64,000 nt of DNA from CAZBRS01 sp964494475 (GTDB taxonomy: Bacteria; Myxococcota_A; UBA9042; CAZBRS01), in assembly GCA_964494475.1 (NCBI GenBank), contig CAZBRS010000033.1, positions 1 through 64,000 of the forward strand. The letters are read 5' to 3'. Shown here piece by piece: positions 43,595-52,118 of the stretch. The position numbers and the translations under genes were made by a program. Numbering within the stretch: position 1 is the first letter of the stretch; every line of letters starts with the position of its first letter. Below the pieces are notes generated by a model that saw only the letters and a list, made by a program, of their open reading frames with translations, made no database searches and was not told the DNA's origin.

Positions 43595-44845
43595 TCATTG
43601 CCTCCGCGAAGGGATGAGCAGATTGCCGAACAGCAGCCCGGTGACGATGGCGACCGCGACTAGCACCATCTGATACGCCGTCTCGACGCCCGAGACCACG
43701 TTGTTGGCCGACAGCGCGAACAAGCTGCGCAGGCCGAGACTGCCGGGGACGAGCAGCATCAGCGCCGGGGCCAGCACGGCGTTTGCAACCCGGCCGGCGA
43801 CGCGTGCCACGCTGTTGCAGGAGAGCGCCAGGAACAGCGCCGCGAGGCTCGCGGCCAGCGGCACCTCCAGGGTGCCCACGGAAACCCGTTCGATGGCCTC
43901 TGCAGCGCCACCGAGCACGATGACCCACGGCAGCTCCCTCCAGGGCGTGCGAAACCAGATGCCGAGGCCGAGCAGGCCCAGGCCGATCGCCGCGACATCG
44001 ATCCAGGGAGGCGCGACCATCGGTTCGAAGAGCACCGGCCGTGAGGGAATGGCGAGCGCGAGCTTGCCCGCCAGGAGCACGCTGAGACCCAGGAAGAGGA
44101 TGACGGTGAGCGCGCCCATGATGCGGGCGGTTCCAGCCACCAGATGCCGCGCTGCCAGCTCGTCGAGCGCCACGGTGAGGGCATAGCCGGGCAGCATCAG
44201 CATCAGCCCACCCAGGACGGCGATGGTCGGCGAGGCCTCGACGATCCACGCCGACCCGACGGAAGCGATCACGGCGGCAACGACGGCCGCCAGCGGTTCG
44301 TGAAGACGCTGAGCCCGAGTCCCTCGGATGGACCGCGTCAGGATGGCCGTGAGCAGGCCGATCAGGGCGGCGAGGAGCATCTCGCCGAAGCCCCCCCCGA
44401 ACAGCCGGCTTGCCGCGCTCGCGACCACGGCGCCGGCCGGGACCTGCATCCACCAGGCGAGGCCTGGCTCGCGCTCGATCTCCACGACCCGCTCCGCCGC
44501 CGCACCAACGGAGAGCGTGCCGTCGGCGACCTGCCTGCCGACCATGATGAGCTTCGATTGCCGAGACAGGTCCATGCTGCCCGGATCGATGCGAACCACG
44601 ACGGAACGCGCCCCCGCGCCGGCGCGCCCTTCGTCGAACGAGGCCAGGAAGGCGGTGGGCAGCGCGAGCATGTGCGATTTCAAGCTCAGCCGCTCGGCGA
44701 CGCGACCCAGGAGCGATTCGAGGTGATGGCAGGCCATCCCTTGTCGATGAAGAGCCTGGGCCAGATGGACCACGAAGTCGACCGGACCCGGGTCAGCGGG
44801 CGCCGAGACCGCCGCCTCTTCCTCGATCTCGACGCCCGGGTCCAT
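43595..44845 (-). CDS. ThrE-family threonine/serine exporter-like protein
   Basis: A 416-residue inner-membrane protein with a soluble N-terminal region (VDFVVHLAQALHRQGMACHHLE ... LALPTAFLASF, in shortened form) and about ten transmembrane helices. It carries both ThrE halves in one chain (DUF1212-like and ThrE-like). Family members export threonine and serine or carry other small acids. The ATG at 44845 has AGGAG ten bases upstream; a TTG at 44917 would add 24 residues. It shares a strand with the cyclase gene, while the PYP-EAL gene is divergent from it. Confidence 0.82.
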   Translation of the reverse strand: MDPGVEIEEEAAVSAPADPGPVDFVVHLAQALHRQGMACHHLESLLGRVAERLSLKSHMLALPTAFLASFDEGRAGAGARSVVVRIDPGSMDLSRQSKLIMVGRQVADGTLSVGAAAERVVEIEREPGLAWWMQVPAGAVVASAASRLFGGGFGEMLLAALIGLLTAILTRSIRGTRAQRLHEPLAAVVAAVIASVGSAWIVEASPTIAVLGGLMLMLPGYALTVALDELAARHLVAGTARIMGALTVILFLGLSVLLAGKLALAIPSRPVLFEPMVAPPWIDVAAIGLGLLGLGIWFRTPWRELPWVIVLGGAAEAIERVSVGTLEVPLAASLAALFLALSCNSVARVAGRVANAVLAPALMLLVPGSLGLRSLFALSANNVVSGVETAYQMVLVAVAIVTGLLFGNLLIPSRRQ

Positions 44846-45021
44846 GGTCCTGTCGCTCCTGGCTGGCCTGCCGAAGCGGGCGGGTGCAGTCTTCCATTTC
44901 TTGGTATCCGAGGTCAATGGTCGTCACGCTGGCCGCGTTCAGAGCCGGCGTAACTCCCTTGTCCACCGTCGCGCCTTCCCGCTCGTCTCGAAGACCCCGA
45001 TCCTCGCCTTCGGCGAGGACC

Positions 45022-45050
45022 TTGACCGGCAAGCTACCCCCGACCATACT
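45022..45050 (+). promoter_or_regulatory. Promoter of the EAL-PYP gene
   Basis: TTGACC (45022-45027) and CATACT (45045-45050) are 17 bases apart, 36 bases before the start codon. A stem-loop CCTCGCC-TTC-GGCGAGG (45002-45018) sits just upstream in the divergent region. Confidence 0.5.
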
Positions 45051-45085
45051 CGGCCTCACGAGGAAAAAGGCCGTCGAAAGGTCCA

Positions 45086-46231
45086 ATGCGCGAGAACTAC
45101 ATCGTTGGGGATGGGTCAATGCAGGGTTCAGGCTTGGACAAGCTGTTCGAGGGTCACCCCCCGCGGACAGCCTTTCATGGCATCTACGACCTCTCGGGGA
45201 CACCCCGGATTCATGCCTACGAGGCCTTGATGCGGGGTCCCCATGGGCTTCCCTTCGAGGGACCCATGCTGGCCTTCGCGTTCGCGCACTCCATGGATCT
45301 GCTTCGGGAACTCGACCTGGAGTGCGTGCGTCGGGCCTTGGAGACAGGACCCCGGGATGGCCGGCTGTTCCTGAATCTGCATCCCATCACCTTGAAAGAT
45401 GGCGGGGTCGAAGAAGTCCTCTCTCTTGCGATGGCCTCGGGGCGGACGCCCCAATCCCTGGTCTTCGAACTGGTGGAACATGGTCCGGACCAGGAATCCG
45501 AGGTCATCGGTGCCATGTCGATGCTACGCCGCGAGGGGTACGGACTGGCCGTGGACGATTTCGGAGAAGGTGCCTCCAACTTGCGACGCTTGCTTCAGCT
45601 TCGTCCCGACTACCTCAAGCTGGATCGATGGTTCGTCAATGATGCCGATCGGGATCCCGACCGCAGAGCCGTGGTTCGCGCCACGGCCCAGTTGGGCCGG
45701 GATCTGGGAATCCAGGTCGTCGCAGAAGGGGTTCGAAGCGCGGCCCTCCTCGACCTGGTCCACTCCGCCGGCATCGATCTGGTGCAGTGCTACCGGTTCA
45801 TCCCCCCTGGTCTCCAGGATCCCCTGGCTGAGAACGAGGGTGAGCCTGCTACAGCCGAGGTTCTGAATCCCACCCTTCCCAGCAGTCCGGTGCTCAACCT
45901 GATGGATACCCTGGAAGAGCGATCCCTGGACGCGCTGCCCTTCGGTGTCATCCAGCTCGCGCCCGACGGGACGATCCTCCAGTACAACCGCTACGAAGAG
46001 GATCTCGCTCGGCGAAAGGCCTCCGACGTGATCGGGAAGAACTTCTTCACCGAGGTGGCACCGTGCACGGATGTCCGCGAGTTCGCCGGCCGCTTCCACG
46101 AAGGCATCGCCGCCCGGAAACTCCACGCGAGCTTCGACTACGTGTTCGCGTTCTCGCCGCCGAGAAACGTCAAGGTGACGCTCTATTACAGCGGCACGAC
46201 CGACACCTGCTGGGTCTTCATCCGGGCTTGA
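45086..46231 (+). CDS. EAL c-di-GMP phosphodiesterase fused to a photoactive yellow protein domain
   Basis: A 381-residue cytoplasmic protein. Residues 25-245 are an EAL domain with its catalytic set in place: YEALMR (E46), LNLHP (N97), FELVE (E128), DDFG (D157, D158), LKLD (K178), AEGV (E214) and Q234. Residues 280-381 match photoactive yellow protein: LPFGVIQLAPDGTILQYN, GKNFFTEVAPCTD and a WVFIRA end. Counting from Y300 (Y42 of Halorhodospira PYP), E304 (E46), R310 (R52) and C327 (C69, the p-coumarate attachment Cys) fall at exactly the right distances; T50 is replaced by Ala. The protein is therefore likely a blue-light-controlled phosphodiesterase. No chromophore synthesis genes are in the window. 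Confidence 0.88.
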   Translation: MRENYIVGDGSMQGSGLDKLFEGHPPRTAFHGIYDLSGTPRIHAYEALMRGPHGLPFEGPMLAFAFAHSMDLLRELDLECVRRALETGPRDGRLFLNLHPITLKDGGVEEVLSLAMASGRTPQSLVFELVEHGPDQESEVIGAMSMLRREGYGLAVDDFGEGASNLRRLLQLRPDYLKLDRWFVNDADRDPDRRAVVRATAQLGRDLGIQVVAEGVRSAALLDLVHSAGIDLVQCYRFIPPGLQDPLAENEGEPATAEVLNPTLPSSPVLNLMDTLEERSLDALPFGVIQLAPDGTILQYNRYEEDLARRKASDVIGKNFFTEVAPCTDVREFAGRFHEGIAARKLHASFDYVFAFSPPRNVKVTLYYSGTTDTCWVFIRA

Positions 46232-46310
46232 GCCGCGCGAGGAATCCGGCGGATCGCGTGGATCGAGTGTCGGAGCTCGGGACCGCGGGCGGCCGAAGGG
46301 CGACCTCGCT

Positions 46311-46484
46311 GTGGCCGTGCACGAGAGGCTGGACGGTGCCTTCCCGAAGAAGGAAGCGTCCCACCTCGTCGAGCGCGTGCTCGGCGTCATGAACGGCACG
46401 CTCGAGGGAGGCGAAAGCACGAAGGTGCACGGGTTCGGGCCGTTCGTGGTGCGGCCGAAGCGCGCGCGGGCAGTTCCCGCCTGA
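46311..46484 (+). pseudogene. Short HU/IHF-like DNA-binding remnant
   Basis: A 57-residue frame from GTG 46311 reads VAVHERL, KKEASHLVERVLGVMNGTLEGGE and KVHGFGPFVVRPKRAR, then stops after VPA. It aligns with the first two-thirds of HU/IHF proteins (AVHEKL ... SKKEA ... GFGNFVVRDKRAR). The homology extends some six codons upstream (PKGDLA) without a usable ATG, and the DNA-binding beta-arm and C-terminal helix are missing. It is probably a decayed gene, or a minimal HU-like protein with an unusual start. Confidence 0.5.
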
Positions 46485-46503
46485 CAGAACCAGGAGGCCT
46501 ACG

Positions 46504-47187
46504 ATGGAGACGCTGTTGCTCGTGACGCTGCTGGGGTTGGGGCTTGGCGACGCTGGCGCGCAGGTGACGCCCGCGCCTGCCCGCACCACCGCCGACCTGG
46601 TGTTCACGCCCGGTCAGGCCCTCGCGCTGCCGCCGCCCACCACGAGCGGTGGGGCACCGTTGATGACCGCCCTGGCGAACCGCCGCTCGACGCGCGAGGT
46701 CAAGCCCGACGCGCTGCCGCTGGCGCTCCTCTCCGACCTGCTGTGGGCGGCCAACGGCGTGAACCGCAAGGCCGAGGGCAAGCACACCGCGGCGACCGCC
46801 CGCAACTGGCAGAGCCTGGACGTGTACGTGGCGACGGCCCGGGGGATGTTCCGCTACGACCCGGTGGCCCACGCGCTCGTGCCGGTGCGCCCCGACGACC
46901 TGCGCGCGGCCACGGGCAAGCAGCCGTTCGTGGGCGACGCGCCGGTCAACCTGGTGTACGTGTCCGACCGGACCAAGCTGGCCGCAGTGAGCGACGAGGC
47001 CGACAAGGTCCTCTACGACGGAGTGCACGCCGGTATCGTGGCCCAGAACGTCTACCTGTACGCGGCGTCGGCCGGGCTGGGCACCGTGGTGCGCGCCAAC
47101 GTCGACAGGACGGCGCTGGCGACCGCCATGGGGCTGCCAGCGGCCCGGCGCGTGATCCTGGCGCAGAGCGTGGGCTACCCGAAGTGA
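46504..47187 (+). CDS. Exported nitroreductase-family protein
   Basis: A 227-residue protein with a signal peptide (METLLLVTLLGLGLGDAGAQ). The nitroreductase/SagB-type fold is recognised from LANRRSTREVKPDALPL ... LLSDLLWAANGVNR, then RNWQSLDVYVA, GMFRYDP and a C-terminal NVYLYAASAGLGTVVR. RRSTR and the GLGT loop usually bind FMN. A secreted location is unusual for an FMN enzyme and would need export of a folded protein or periplasmic flavin; no twin-arginine motif is seen. An AGGAGG site precedes the ATG. Confidence 0.8.
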   Translation: METLLLVTLLGLGLGDAGAQVTPAPARTTADLVFTPGQALALPPPTTSGGAPLMTALANRRSTREVKPDALPLALLSDLLWAANGVNRKAEGKHTAATARNWQSLDVYVATARGMFRYDPVAHALVPVRPDDLRAATGKQPFVGDAPVNLVYVSDRTKLAAVSDEADKVLYDGVHAGIVAQNVYLYAASAGLGTVVRANVDRTALATAMGLPAARRVILAQSVGYPK

Positions 47188-47251
47188 GCGCCCGTGTCGA
47201 CCATGAGGTGGAGGTGACGCTCGAAGGCGAGCAGCGGGCGTGACCGATGAG

Positions 47252-48181
47252 CTACGGTCCGTCGCTGCCGAAGGGAACGCTCACGGTCGCGGCCGACTCG
47301 CCGAGCGTGACCGTGACGTCGCAGGTTCCCGGCGTCGACCGGTGCAGGTTGAACACGGTGCTGGTGGTGGGCGAGAACTGGCACGAATCGTCGGCGGGGG
47401 GCTCGACCTGGACCTCTTGCGTGCCCTCCAGGCAGACCATGGCGCGGGTCGGGTCGCGGCCCACCACGATGAACGAGGTCGTGGGGCAGTCGATCCAGAG
47501 GGGTGCGACCGCGCGCCCCTCGTCGATGACGAGGTCTCCGCACTCGGCCCACAGCGCCAGCGACGCCAGATCGTTCGTGGCCACTACGTCGCGAGCGGGG
47601 CCCGGAACGCCGTCGGAGAGCAGGGTCACCGCGCCCGGCGCCACATACGAGATGATCGACTCGCCGAACTCACCCGTCGTCACCGTCGCCACGGCCGCGT
47701 CCGTGGTCGAGAACGTCGGCGAAGGCGGCCGGCCGTTCAGCTCCTGCTCGCCCCGGAGCCACGCCGCGTCGTCGATGAGCTCGGTACTCCCCGGGACGAA
47801 GCGCGTGCAGGGCGCCCAGGGAAAGTTGCGGCGGACCAACTCGAAGCGGTCGGCCGCCTGGACGATGACCCGAAAGGCGAGGGTGCCGCGATCGGTCGAC
47901 ACGGTGACGCGCGTCTCGCCCTCCGTGACCCCGACGAGCGACACGCCGTCGGTGCCAAGCGTCTCGACGCGAGCGATCGCCGCGTCGTCGGACGCCGCCC
48001 CAAGGACCGGGACCACCTCGTCGCCGGGCGCGAAGTACTCCGTCGCGCCGCCGCCCAGCAGCAGGTAGTAGGGGTCGGGAGGCGATCGCAGCGATCCGAG
48101 GAAGTCCTGGCAAGCGCCCGCCGCCAGCAGCATCAGGGCGGCGAGGAGCCGGGCGGGGCGTGGGTGCGTCGGCATGGGCAT
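47252..48181 (-). CDS. Lipoprotein with Ig-like (BIG2-type) domain
   Basis: A 309-residue lipoprotein (ATG at 48181 with GGAGGCG upstream; lipobox LAAGAC). The first part contains a bacterial Ig-like pattern (IARVETLGTDGVSLVGVTEGETRVTVSTD, in shortened form), and the remainder is beta-rich with six scattered cysteines. No enzymatic motif is visible. A second ATG two codons later (48175) is possible. The protein is likely a surface adhesin or structural lipoprotein. It converges with the nitroreductase gene. Confidence 0.6.
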   Translation of the reverse strand: MPMPTHPRPARLLAALMLLAAGACQDFLGSLRSPPDPYYLLLGGGATEYFAPGDEVVPVLGAASDDAAIARVETLGTDGVSLVGVTEGETRVTVSTDRGTLAFRVIVQAADRFELVRRNFPWAPCTRFVPGSTELIDDAAWLRGEQELNGRPPSPTFSTTDAAVATVTTGEFGESIISYVAPGAVTLLSDGVPGPARDVVATNDLASLALWAECGDLVIDEGRAVAPLWIDCPTTSFIVVGRDPTRAMVCLEGTQEVQVEPPADDSCQFSPTTSTVFNLHRSTPGTCDVTVTLGESAATVSVPFGSDGP

Positions 48182-48395
48182 GGGCGCCTCCGTGGTCGTC
48201 GGGCTCGTACGGGTGGGGCGGCAGGAGCCCTGCGACACGATAGCACGTTACGCTTGGCCTCGCAGAAGAACGCGTCGGGGGAACGTGCTTCTCTCCTTGC
48301 GGTCCTGGCGCAACGGGAGGCTGCGCCGACGCCGCCCCCGTGAAGGCCTCTGCGACCCTGGGCTACGCTTCGATTCCGTCGAAGTAACCATGCCA

Positions 48396-48413
48396 TATTA
48401 TCCGTTTGTGCAA
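48396..48413. promoter_or_regulatory. Shared NhaR-type operator motif upstream of the yugP-like gene
   Basis: Read on the minus strand, TTGCACAAACGGATAATA matches the site between hpf and nhaR at 17 of 18 positions. It lies 58-75 bases before the ATG at 48471, a usual place for an activator of the LysR family. The region 48182-48470 holds no gene. Confidence 0.6.
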
Positions 48414-48470
48414 GTTATGACGCGTCGATAGACTGCAGCCGGGCTTGCGAAGTTTCGATGGAGGTGCCGC

Positions 48471-49160
48471 ATGTTCTTCGATCCGCTCTACTTCCTCATG
48501 CTGGGACCGGCCATGCTCCTGGCGGTCTGGGCGCAGTTCAAGGTCAAGCGCACGTACAAGCGCTACTCGGCCGTGGCGACCGCCCGCGGCGTCACCGGCG
48601 CCGAGGTGGCCCGGCACATCTTGCAGGCCAACGGCATCACGAACGTGCCCGTCGAGGTGGCCGAAGGCTTCCTCTCGGACCACTACGATCCTCGCCACCG
48701 CGTGCTCCGGCTATCGACCGGCGTCTACAACGGCCGTTCGATCGCCGCGGCCGGTATCGCCGCTCACGAGGTGGGCCACGCCATTCAGCACGCGAAGGCG
48801 TACGCGCCGCTGATGCTCCGCAACGCGCTGGCGCCGGTGGCCATGCTGGGCTCGAACCTGGCCATGATCCTGCTGATGGTGGGACTGTTTCTCAAGACCA
48901 TGGGGCTCGTGTACCTGGGGATCATCGCTTTCAGCGCGGCGGTGGTCTTCACGCTGATCACGCTGCCCGTCGAGTTCGACGCCAGCCGACGCGCGAAGGA
49001 GCTGCTTCCCCAGATGGGCCTCGTAACCGCGGGTGAACAGGCCGGCGTGGCCAAGGTGCTGAACGCCGCAGCGCTCACCTACGTGGCAGCGGCCATCTCG
49101 GCAGTGCTCCAGCTCGTCTACTTCCTGTTCCGCGCCGGTCTGTTGGGCGGCAGGCGTTAG
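48471..49160 (+). CDS. Zinc metallopeptidase of the YugP family
   Basis: A 229-residue membrane protein. It has an N-terminal helix (LYFLMLGPAMLLAVWAQF), the region SDHYDPRHRVLRLS, the zinc site HEVGHA (residues 99-103) and two or three C-terminal helices with VEFDASRRAKELL between them. This matches YugP-type neutral zinc metallopeptidases (DUF2268/Peptidase_Mx-like), whose substrates are unknown but which are often linked to membrane stress. The promoter carries an 18-bp motif shared with the nhaR region, so it is probably controlled by NhaR. Confidence 0.9.
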   Translation: MFFDPLYFLMLGPAMLLAVWAQFKVKRTYKRYSAVATARGVTGAEVARHILQANGITNVPVEVAEGFLSDHYDPRHRVLRLSTGVYNGRSIAAAGIAAHEVGHAIQHAKAYAPLMLRNALAPVAMLGSNLAMILLMVGLFLKTMGLVYLGIIAFSAAVVFTLITLPVEFDASRRAKELLPQMGLVTAGEQAGVAKVLNAAALTYVAAAISAVLQLVYFLFRAGLLGGRR

Positions 49161-49225
49161 GGGGGGCTCGACTCGCCGACGAGCCCGGGCCACGTGATCG
49201 TCGTGAGAAGCGCCCCTCCCGCGCA

Positions 49226-50173
49226 TCACTCCCCTGCGGGATTGGCCGGGGGAGCCGACGGCGGCGGTCGCAGCAGGGACGTCACGATCGACCCCATGAG
49301 CAGGAGGGCCACCACGCCGAGCGACACGGCGATGGGCACCTTGACCACGTCGACGAGCAGCATCTTCGCGCCCACGAACGCCAGGACGAGCCCCAGCCCC
49401 ACCTTCAGGTAGTGGAACCTCCCCAGCATCCCGGCCAGCAGGAAATAGAGCGCCCGCAGGCCGAGGATCGCGAAGATGTTCGAGGTGAACACGATGAACG
49501 GGTCCGTGGTGATGGCGAAGATCGCCGGGATGGAGTCGACCGCGAACACGATGTCCGTGGCCTCCACGACCACGAGGACCATGAGCAGCGGCGTGGCGTG
49601 CCAGCGGCCCGCTTCCTTCACGACGAACCGGCCGCCGCGGTAGTCGGCTACGGAGCGCACGACCCGGCGGAACAGTCGGAGCATCGGGTTGCGCTCCGGG
49701 TGGATCTCGCCCTCGCGATGGGCCAGGAGCTTGATGCCCGTGAAGACGAGGAACGCGCCGAAGACATAGATCACCCAGTGAAACTCCTGGATGAGCGCGG
49801 CGCCGGCCCAGATGAAGACCGCACGCATGACCAGCGCGCCGAGGATGCCCCAGAACAGAACCCGGTGCTGCAAGGGCGCGGGCACGGCGAAGTACGAGAA
49901 GAGAACCAGGAAGACGAAGAGGTTGTCGACGGACAGCGCCTTCTCGATCAAGTAGCCGGTAAGGAATTCGAGCGCGCGCTCGGGCCCGAATCCTACGTAC
50001 ACGCCCGCGTTGAAGACCAGCGCCAGCCCGATCCACACCAGGGTCCAGACCAGGGCCTCGCGTAGGCTGACGGCGTGAGCCTTGCGATGAAACACGCCGA
50101 GGTCGAGGGCCAGCATGGCCAGCACGAACGTCGTGAAGCCAATCCAGAGGGCCGGAGTTCCGATGCTATCCAT
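49226..50173 (-). CDS. TerC/Alx-family integral membrane protein
   Basis: A 315-residue protein with about eight or nine transmembrane helices. TerC signatures are EKALSVDNLFVFLVLFSYF and VEATDIVFAVDSIPAIFAIT, whose acidic residues in membrane segments are thought to handle metal ions. Members (Alx, TerC) export manganese or support metal loading of secreted enzymes. No yybP-ykoY riboswitch is visible in the short upstream region. It converges with the yugP-like gene and precedes no clear partner, but lies in a stress cluster with hpf and nhaR. Confidence 0.92.
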   Translation of the reverse strand: MDSIGTPALWIGFTTFVLAMLALDLGVFHRKAHAVSLREALVWTLVWIGLALVFNAGVYVGFGPERALEFLTGYLIEKALSVDNLFVFLVLFSYFAVPAPLQHRVLFWGILGALVMRAVFIWAGAALIQEFHWVIYVFGAFLVFTGIKLLAHREGEIHPERNPMLRLFRRVVRSVADYRGGRFVVKEAGRWHATPLLMVLVVVEATDIVFAVDSIPAIFAITTDPFIVFTSNIFAILGLRALYFLLAGMLGRFHYLKVGLGLVLAFVGAKMLLVDVVKVPIAVSLGVVALLLMGSIVTSLLRPPPSAPPANPAGE

Positions 50174-50259
50174 AGGTGACCTTCTCTAGCGCGCGACTCG
50201 AGCGTGCGGGCAAGTCCGGGGGACTCTGGTTTCAACCGAAGCGATCGATGGCCTCGGCA

Positions 50260-50643
50260 TCAGGCCACAACTTGTTCGTCCGAATCCAACGGGGTCGGCG
50301 CGGGCATCGCCCTGCTCCGCGTCCTGGTGCCGCGCTCGCGATCCTTCAGGCGCTTGACTGCTCGACCGACCGACCGCGCGGCGCTGCCTGCCGCCTGATC
50401 GATGGCCGCGTACAGGCTGGCGTTTGCTTCCTCGGCGAAGACGCTCCCCCCCGCCCGAAGGCGAACCTCGATACGGCAGGCCTTGTCTTCGCCGCCGCGC
50501 GGTCCGTTGAGATCGCCGATCGTGACGGTCACCCGAAGGACGTGCGGGGAGAGCCTCCCCAGGCTGAAACCAACCCTGCGAGTGATGTGAGCGCGCACCG
50601 ACTCGTCCACCTCGACCAGTCTGCTCCGAACTCGAATCTCCAC
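50260..50643 (-). CDS. hpf: Ribosome hibernation-promoting factor (HPF/RaiA family)
   Basis: A 127-residue protein from GTG 50643, which has GGAGG spaced six bases away; the longer frame from 50703 covers the promoter. The pattern VEIRVRSRLVEVDESVRAHITRRVGFSLGRL ... VRVTVTIGDLNGP (in shortened form) ... DKACRIEVRL ... NASLYAAIDQAAGSAARSVGR is the standard single-domain HPF/YfiA fold that locks ribosomes when growth stops. It is divergent from nhaR, and the shared operator-like motif lies between them. Confidence 0.88.
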   Translation of the reverse strand: MEIRVRSRLVEVDESVRAHITRRVGFSLGRLSPHVLRVTVTIGDLNGPRGGEDKACRIEVRLRAGGSVFAEEANASLYAAIDQAAGSAARSVGRAVKRLKDRERGTRTRSRAMPAPTPLDSDEQVVA

Positions 50644-50695
50644 GTGACGCCTCCGTTCAAGCCGATTCGTTACCCAGAGTAGGACGGCGCCATCA

Positions 50696-50713
50696 TTGCA
50701 CAAACAGATAATA
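50696..50713. promoter_or_regulatory. Shared NhaR-type operator motif between hpf and nhaR
   Basis: TTGCACAAACAGATAATA is 17/18 identical to the site upstream of the yugP-like gene (inverted relative to it). It is 42-59 bases before nhaR and 53-70 bases before the hpf start, so one bound regulator could serve both. Confidence 0.6.
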
Positions 50714-50754
50714 ACCAGTTGACGCTACGACTGAGTCGAAGTAATGTGCCGCTC

Positions 50755-51678
50755 ATGGAATGGGTCAACTACCACCATCTGCTCTACTTCTGGGTCGTGG
50801 CTCGCGAGGGGAGCCTCGCTCGTGCCAGCGCTGAGCTGCTCCTGGCCCAATCGACCATCAGCAAGCAGGTGCATCTCTTCGAGGACGTTCTGGGCGCGAA
50901 GCTCTTCGCCAAGAGCGGTCGGCGCCTCGTCCTGACCGAGCGCGGGCAGATCGTCTTCCGGTACGCCGAGGAGATCTTCGGCCTGGGGCGCGAGATGCTC
51001 GATACCCTTCGCGATCGTCCCGTTGGCAGGCCGTTGCGGGTGACGGTGGGGATCGCCGACGTGGTCCCGAAGATCGTCGCCGAGCGTGTCCTCGCCACCG
51101 CGCTTCATCTGCCCGAACCCGTGCGGTTGGTCTGCCGGGAAGACAAGCCCGATCGGCTGCTGGCCGAGCTCGCGTTGCACGAGCTCGACGTGATCCTGAC
51201 AGACTCTCCGGCCAGCCCGAACGTGAAGGTACGCGCGTTCAGCCACCTGCTCGGCGAGTCGGAGATCATGTTCTTCGGTCGGGCCGACCTGGCCGAGAAG
51301 GTCCGCTCGGGCTTCCCAGCTTCTCTCGACGGCGCCCCGGTTCTCCTTCCTACCGAGAACACGGTCTTGCGCCGCTCGCTCGATCAGTGGTTCGAGGCCG
51401 TGGACGTGCGGCCCAACGTCGTCGCCGAGTTCGAGGACAGCGCGCTCCTCAAGGTGTTCGGCCTTCGAGGCGTCGGTCTGTTCCCGGCGGCGTCCGTCAT
51501 CGCCACGGACGTTGAAACGCAGTACCTGGTGCAGTCGATCGGGGCCGTGGCGGAGGTGCGCGAACGCCTTTACGCTGTCACGGTCGACCGGCGAATCAAG
51601 CATCCTGCCGTCGTGGCGATCTGCGAGGCCGCCAAGACGGTGGTCTTCCCCCAGAAGGGCGCCTCCCGTCCGACGTAG
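50755..51678 (+). CDS. nhaR: LysR-family transcriptional activator NhaR
   Basis: A 307-residue regulator. The N-terminus MEWVNYHHLLYFWVVAREGSLARASAELLLAQSTISKQV (in shortened form) is the NhaR hallmark NYHHLxYFWVVAREGS. The effector domain follows from about residue 90, with LRVTVGIADVVPK and ESEIMFFGRADLA. In E. coli NhaR responds to sodium and alkaline stress. Here it neighbours hpf, terC and a YugP-type peptidase rather than an Na+/H+ antiporter, and an 18-bp motif is shared by its own promoter and that of yugP. The start at 50755 fits homologues; a longer frame from 50719 does not. Confidence 0.92.
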   Translation: MEWVNYHHLLYFWVVAREGSLARASAELLLAQSTISKQVHLFEDVLGAKLFAKSGRRLVLTERGQIVFRYAEEIFGLGREMLDTLRDRPVGRPLRVTVGIADVVPKIVAERVLATALHLPEPVRLVCREDKPDRLLAELALHELDVILTDSPASPNVKVRAFSHLLGESEIMFFGRADLAEKVRSGFPASLDGAPVLLPTENTVLRRSLDQWFEAVDVRPNVVAEFEDSALLKVFGLRGVGLFPAASVIATDVETQYLVQSIGAVAEVRERLYAVTVDRRIKHPAVVAICEAAKTVVFPQKGASRPT

Positions 51679-51801
51679 ACACCGTGGCTCCTTCGCTCGC
51701 AGCGCCGCTGCTGCCCGCCCGGAGCCCCTTCAAGAGCCCTGCTGTCAATCAGCCCAACCGGGACTTCCAGGCGATCCGACCAGGTCGTTCACTGGTCGTC
51801 G

Positions 51802-52023
51802 GTGCCTCGTGACGAGAAGTCGTGCACGAAAGTCCGGGTTTGGCTGGCGATCAGCAGGGCAGACAGCGACGCCGTGGAGTTCCTGGTGGGCCACAGCCTG
51901 GGACTGCGTGGGATCTATACGGATCCCGATGCTTTGCAGCTTCGGGAGGCCGTGGCCCTCATCCCTCCGCTGGGTGACGCCGGGAACGTTGTAACCCTTC
52001 GTAATCTCCTGGCATCTGAATGA
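51802..52023 (+). pseudogene. C-terminal remnant of a tyrosine recombinase (integrase)
   Basis: Seventy-three codons contain FLVGHSLGLRGIYTDPDALQ, then LREAVALIPPLGD. The block H-S-L-G-x-R-x-x-Y carries the last His and the Tyr nucleophile of phage integrases, and LREAVALIPP is a frequent integrase ending. The other catalytic residues and the N-terminal domain are missing; upstream sequence in this frame has decayed. It ends about 95 bases from the 3' end of tmRNA, a favoured integration site, so it is best read as the trace of a lost integrative element. Confidence 0.65.
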
Positions 52024-52118
52024 TGCCCGTGTCCGCCAGGATGTGTCCGCAAGTGTGTCCGGCGTTCGGTGGACACATGAAAAGCATAAGGATTACCGCA
52101 ACTTGCAACGGAAAAAGT

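Noticed and set aside
51512..51994. A 160-codon frame downstream of nhaR
   Set aside because: It overlaps nhaR in another frame and then the integrase remnant; the product has no recognisable pattern.
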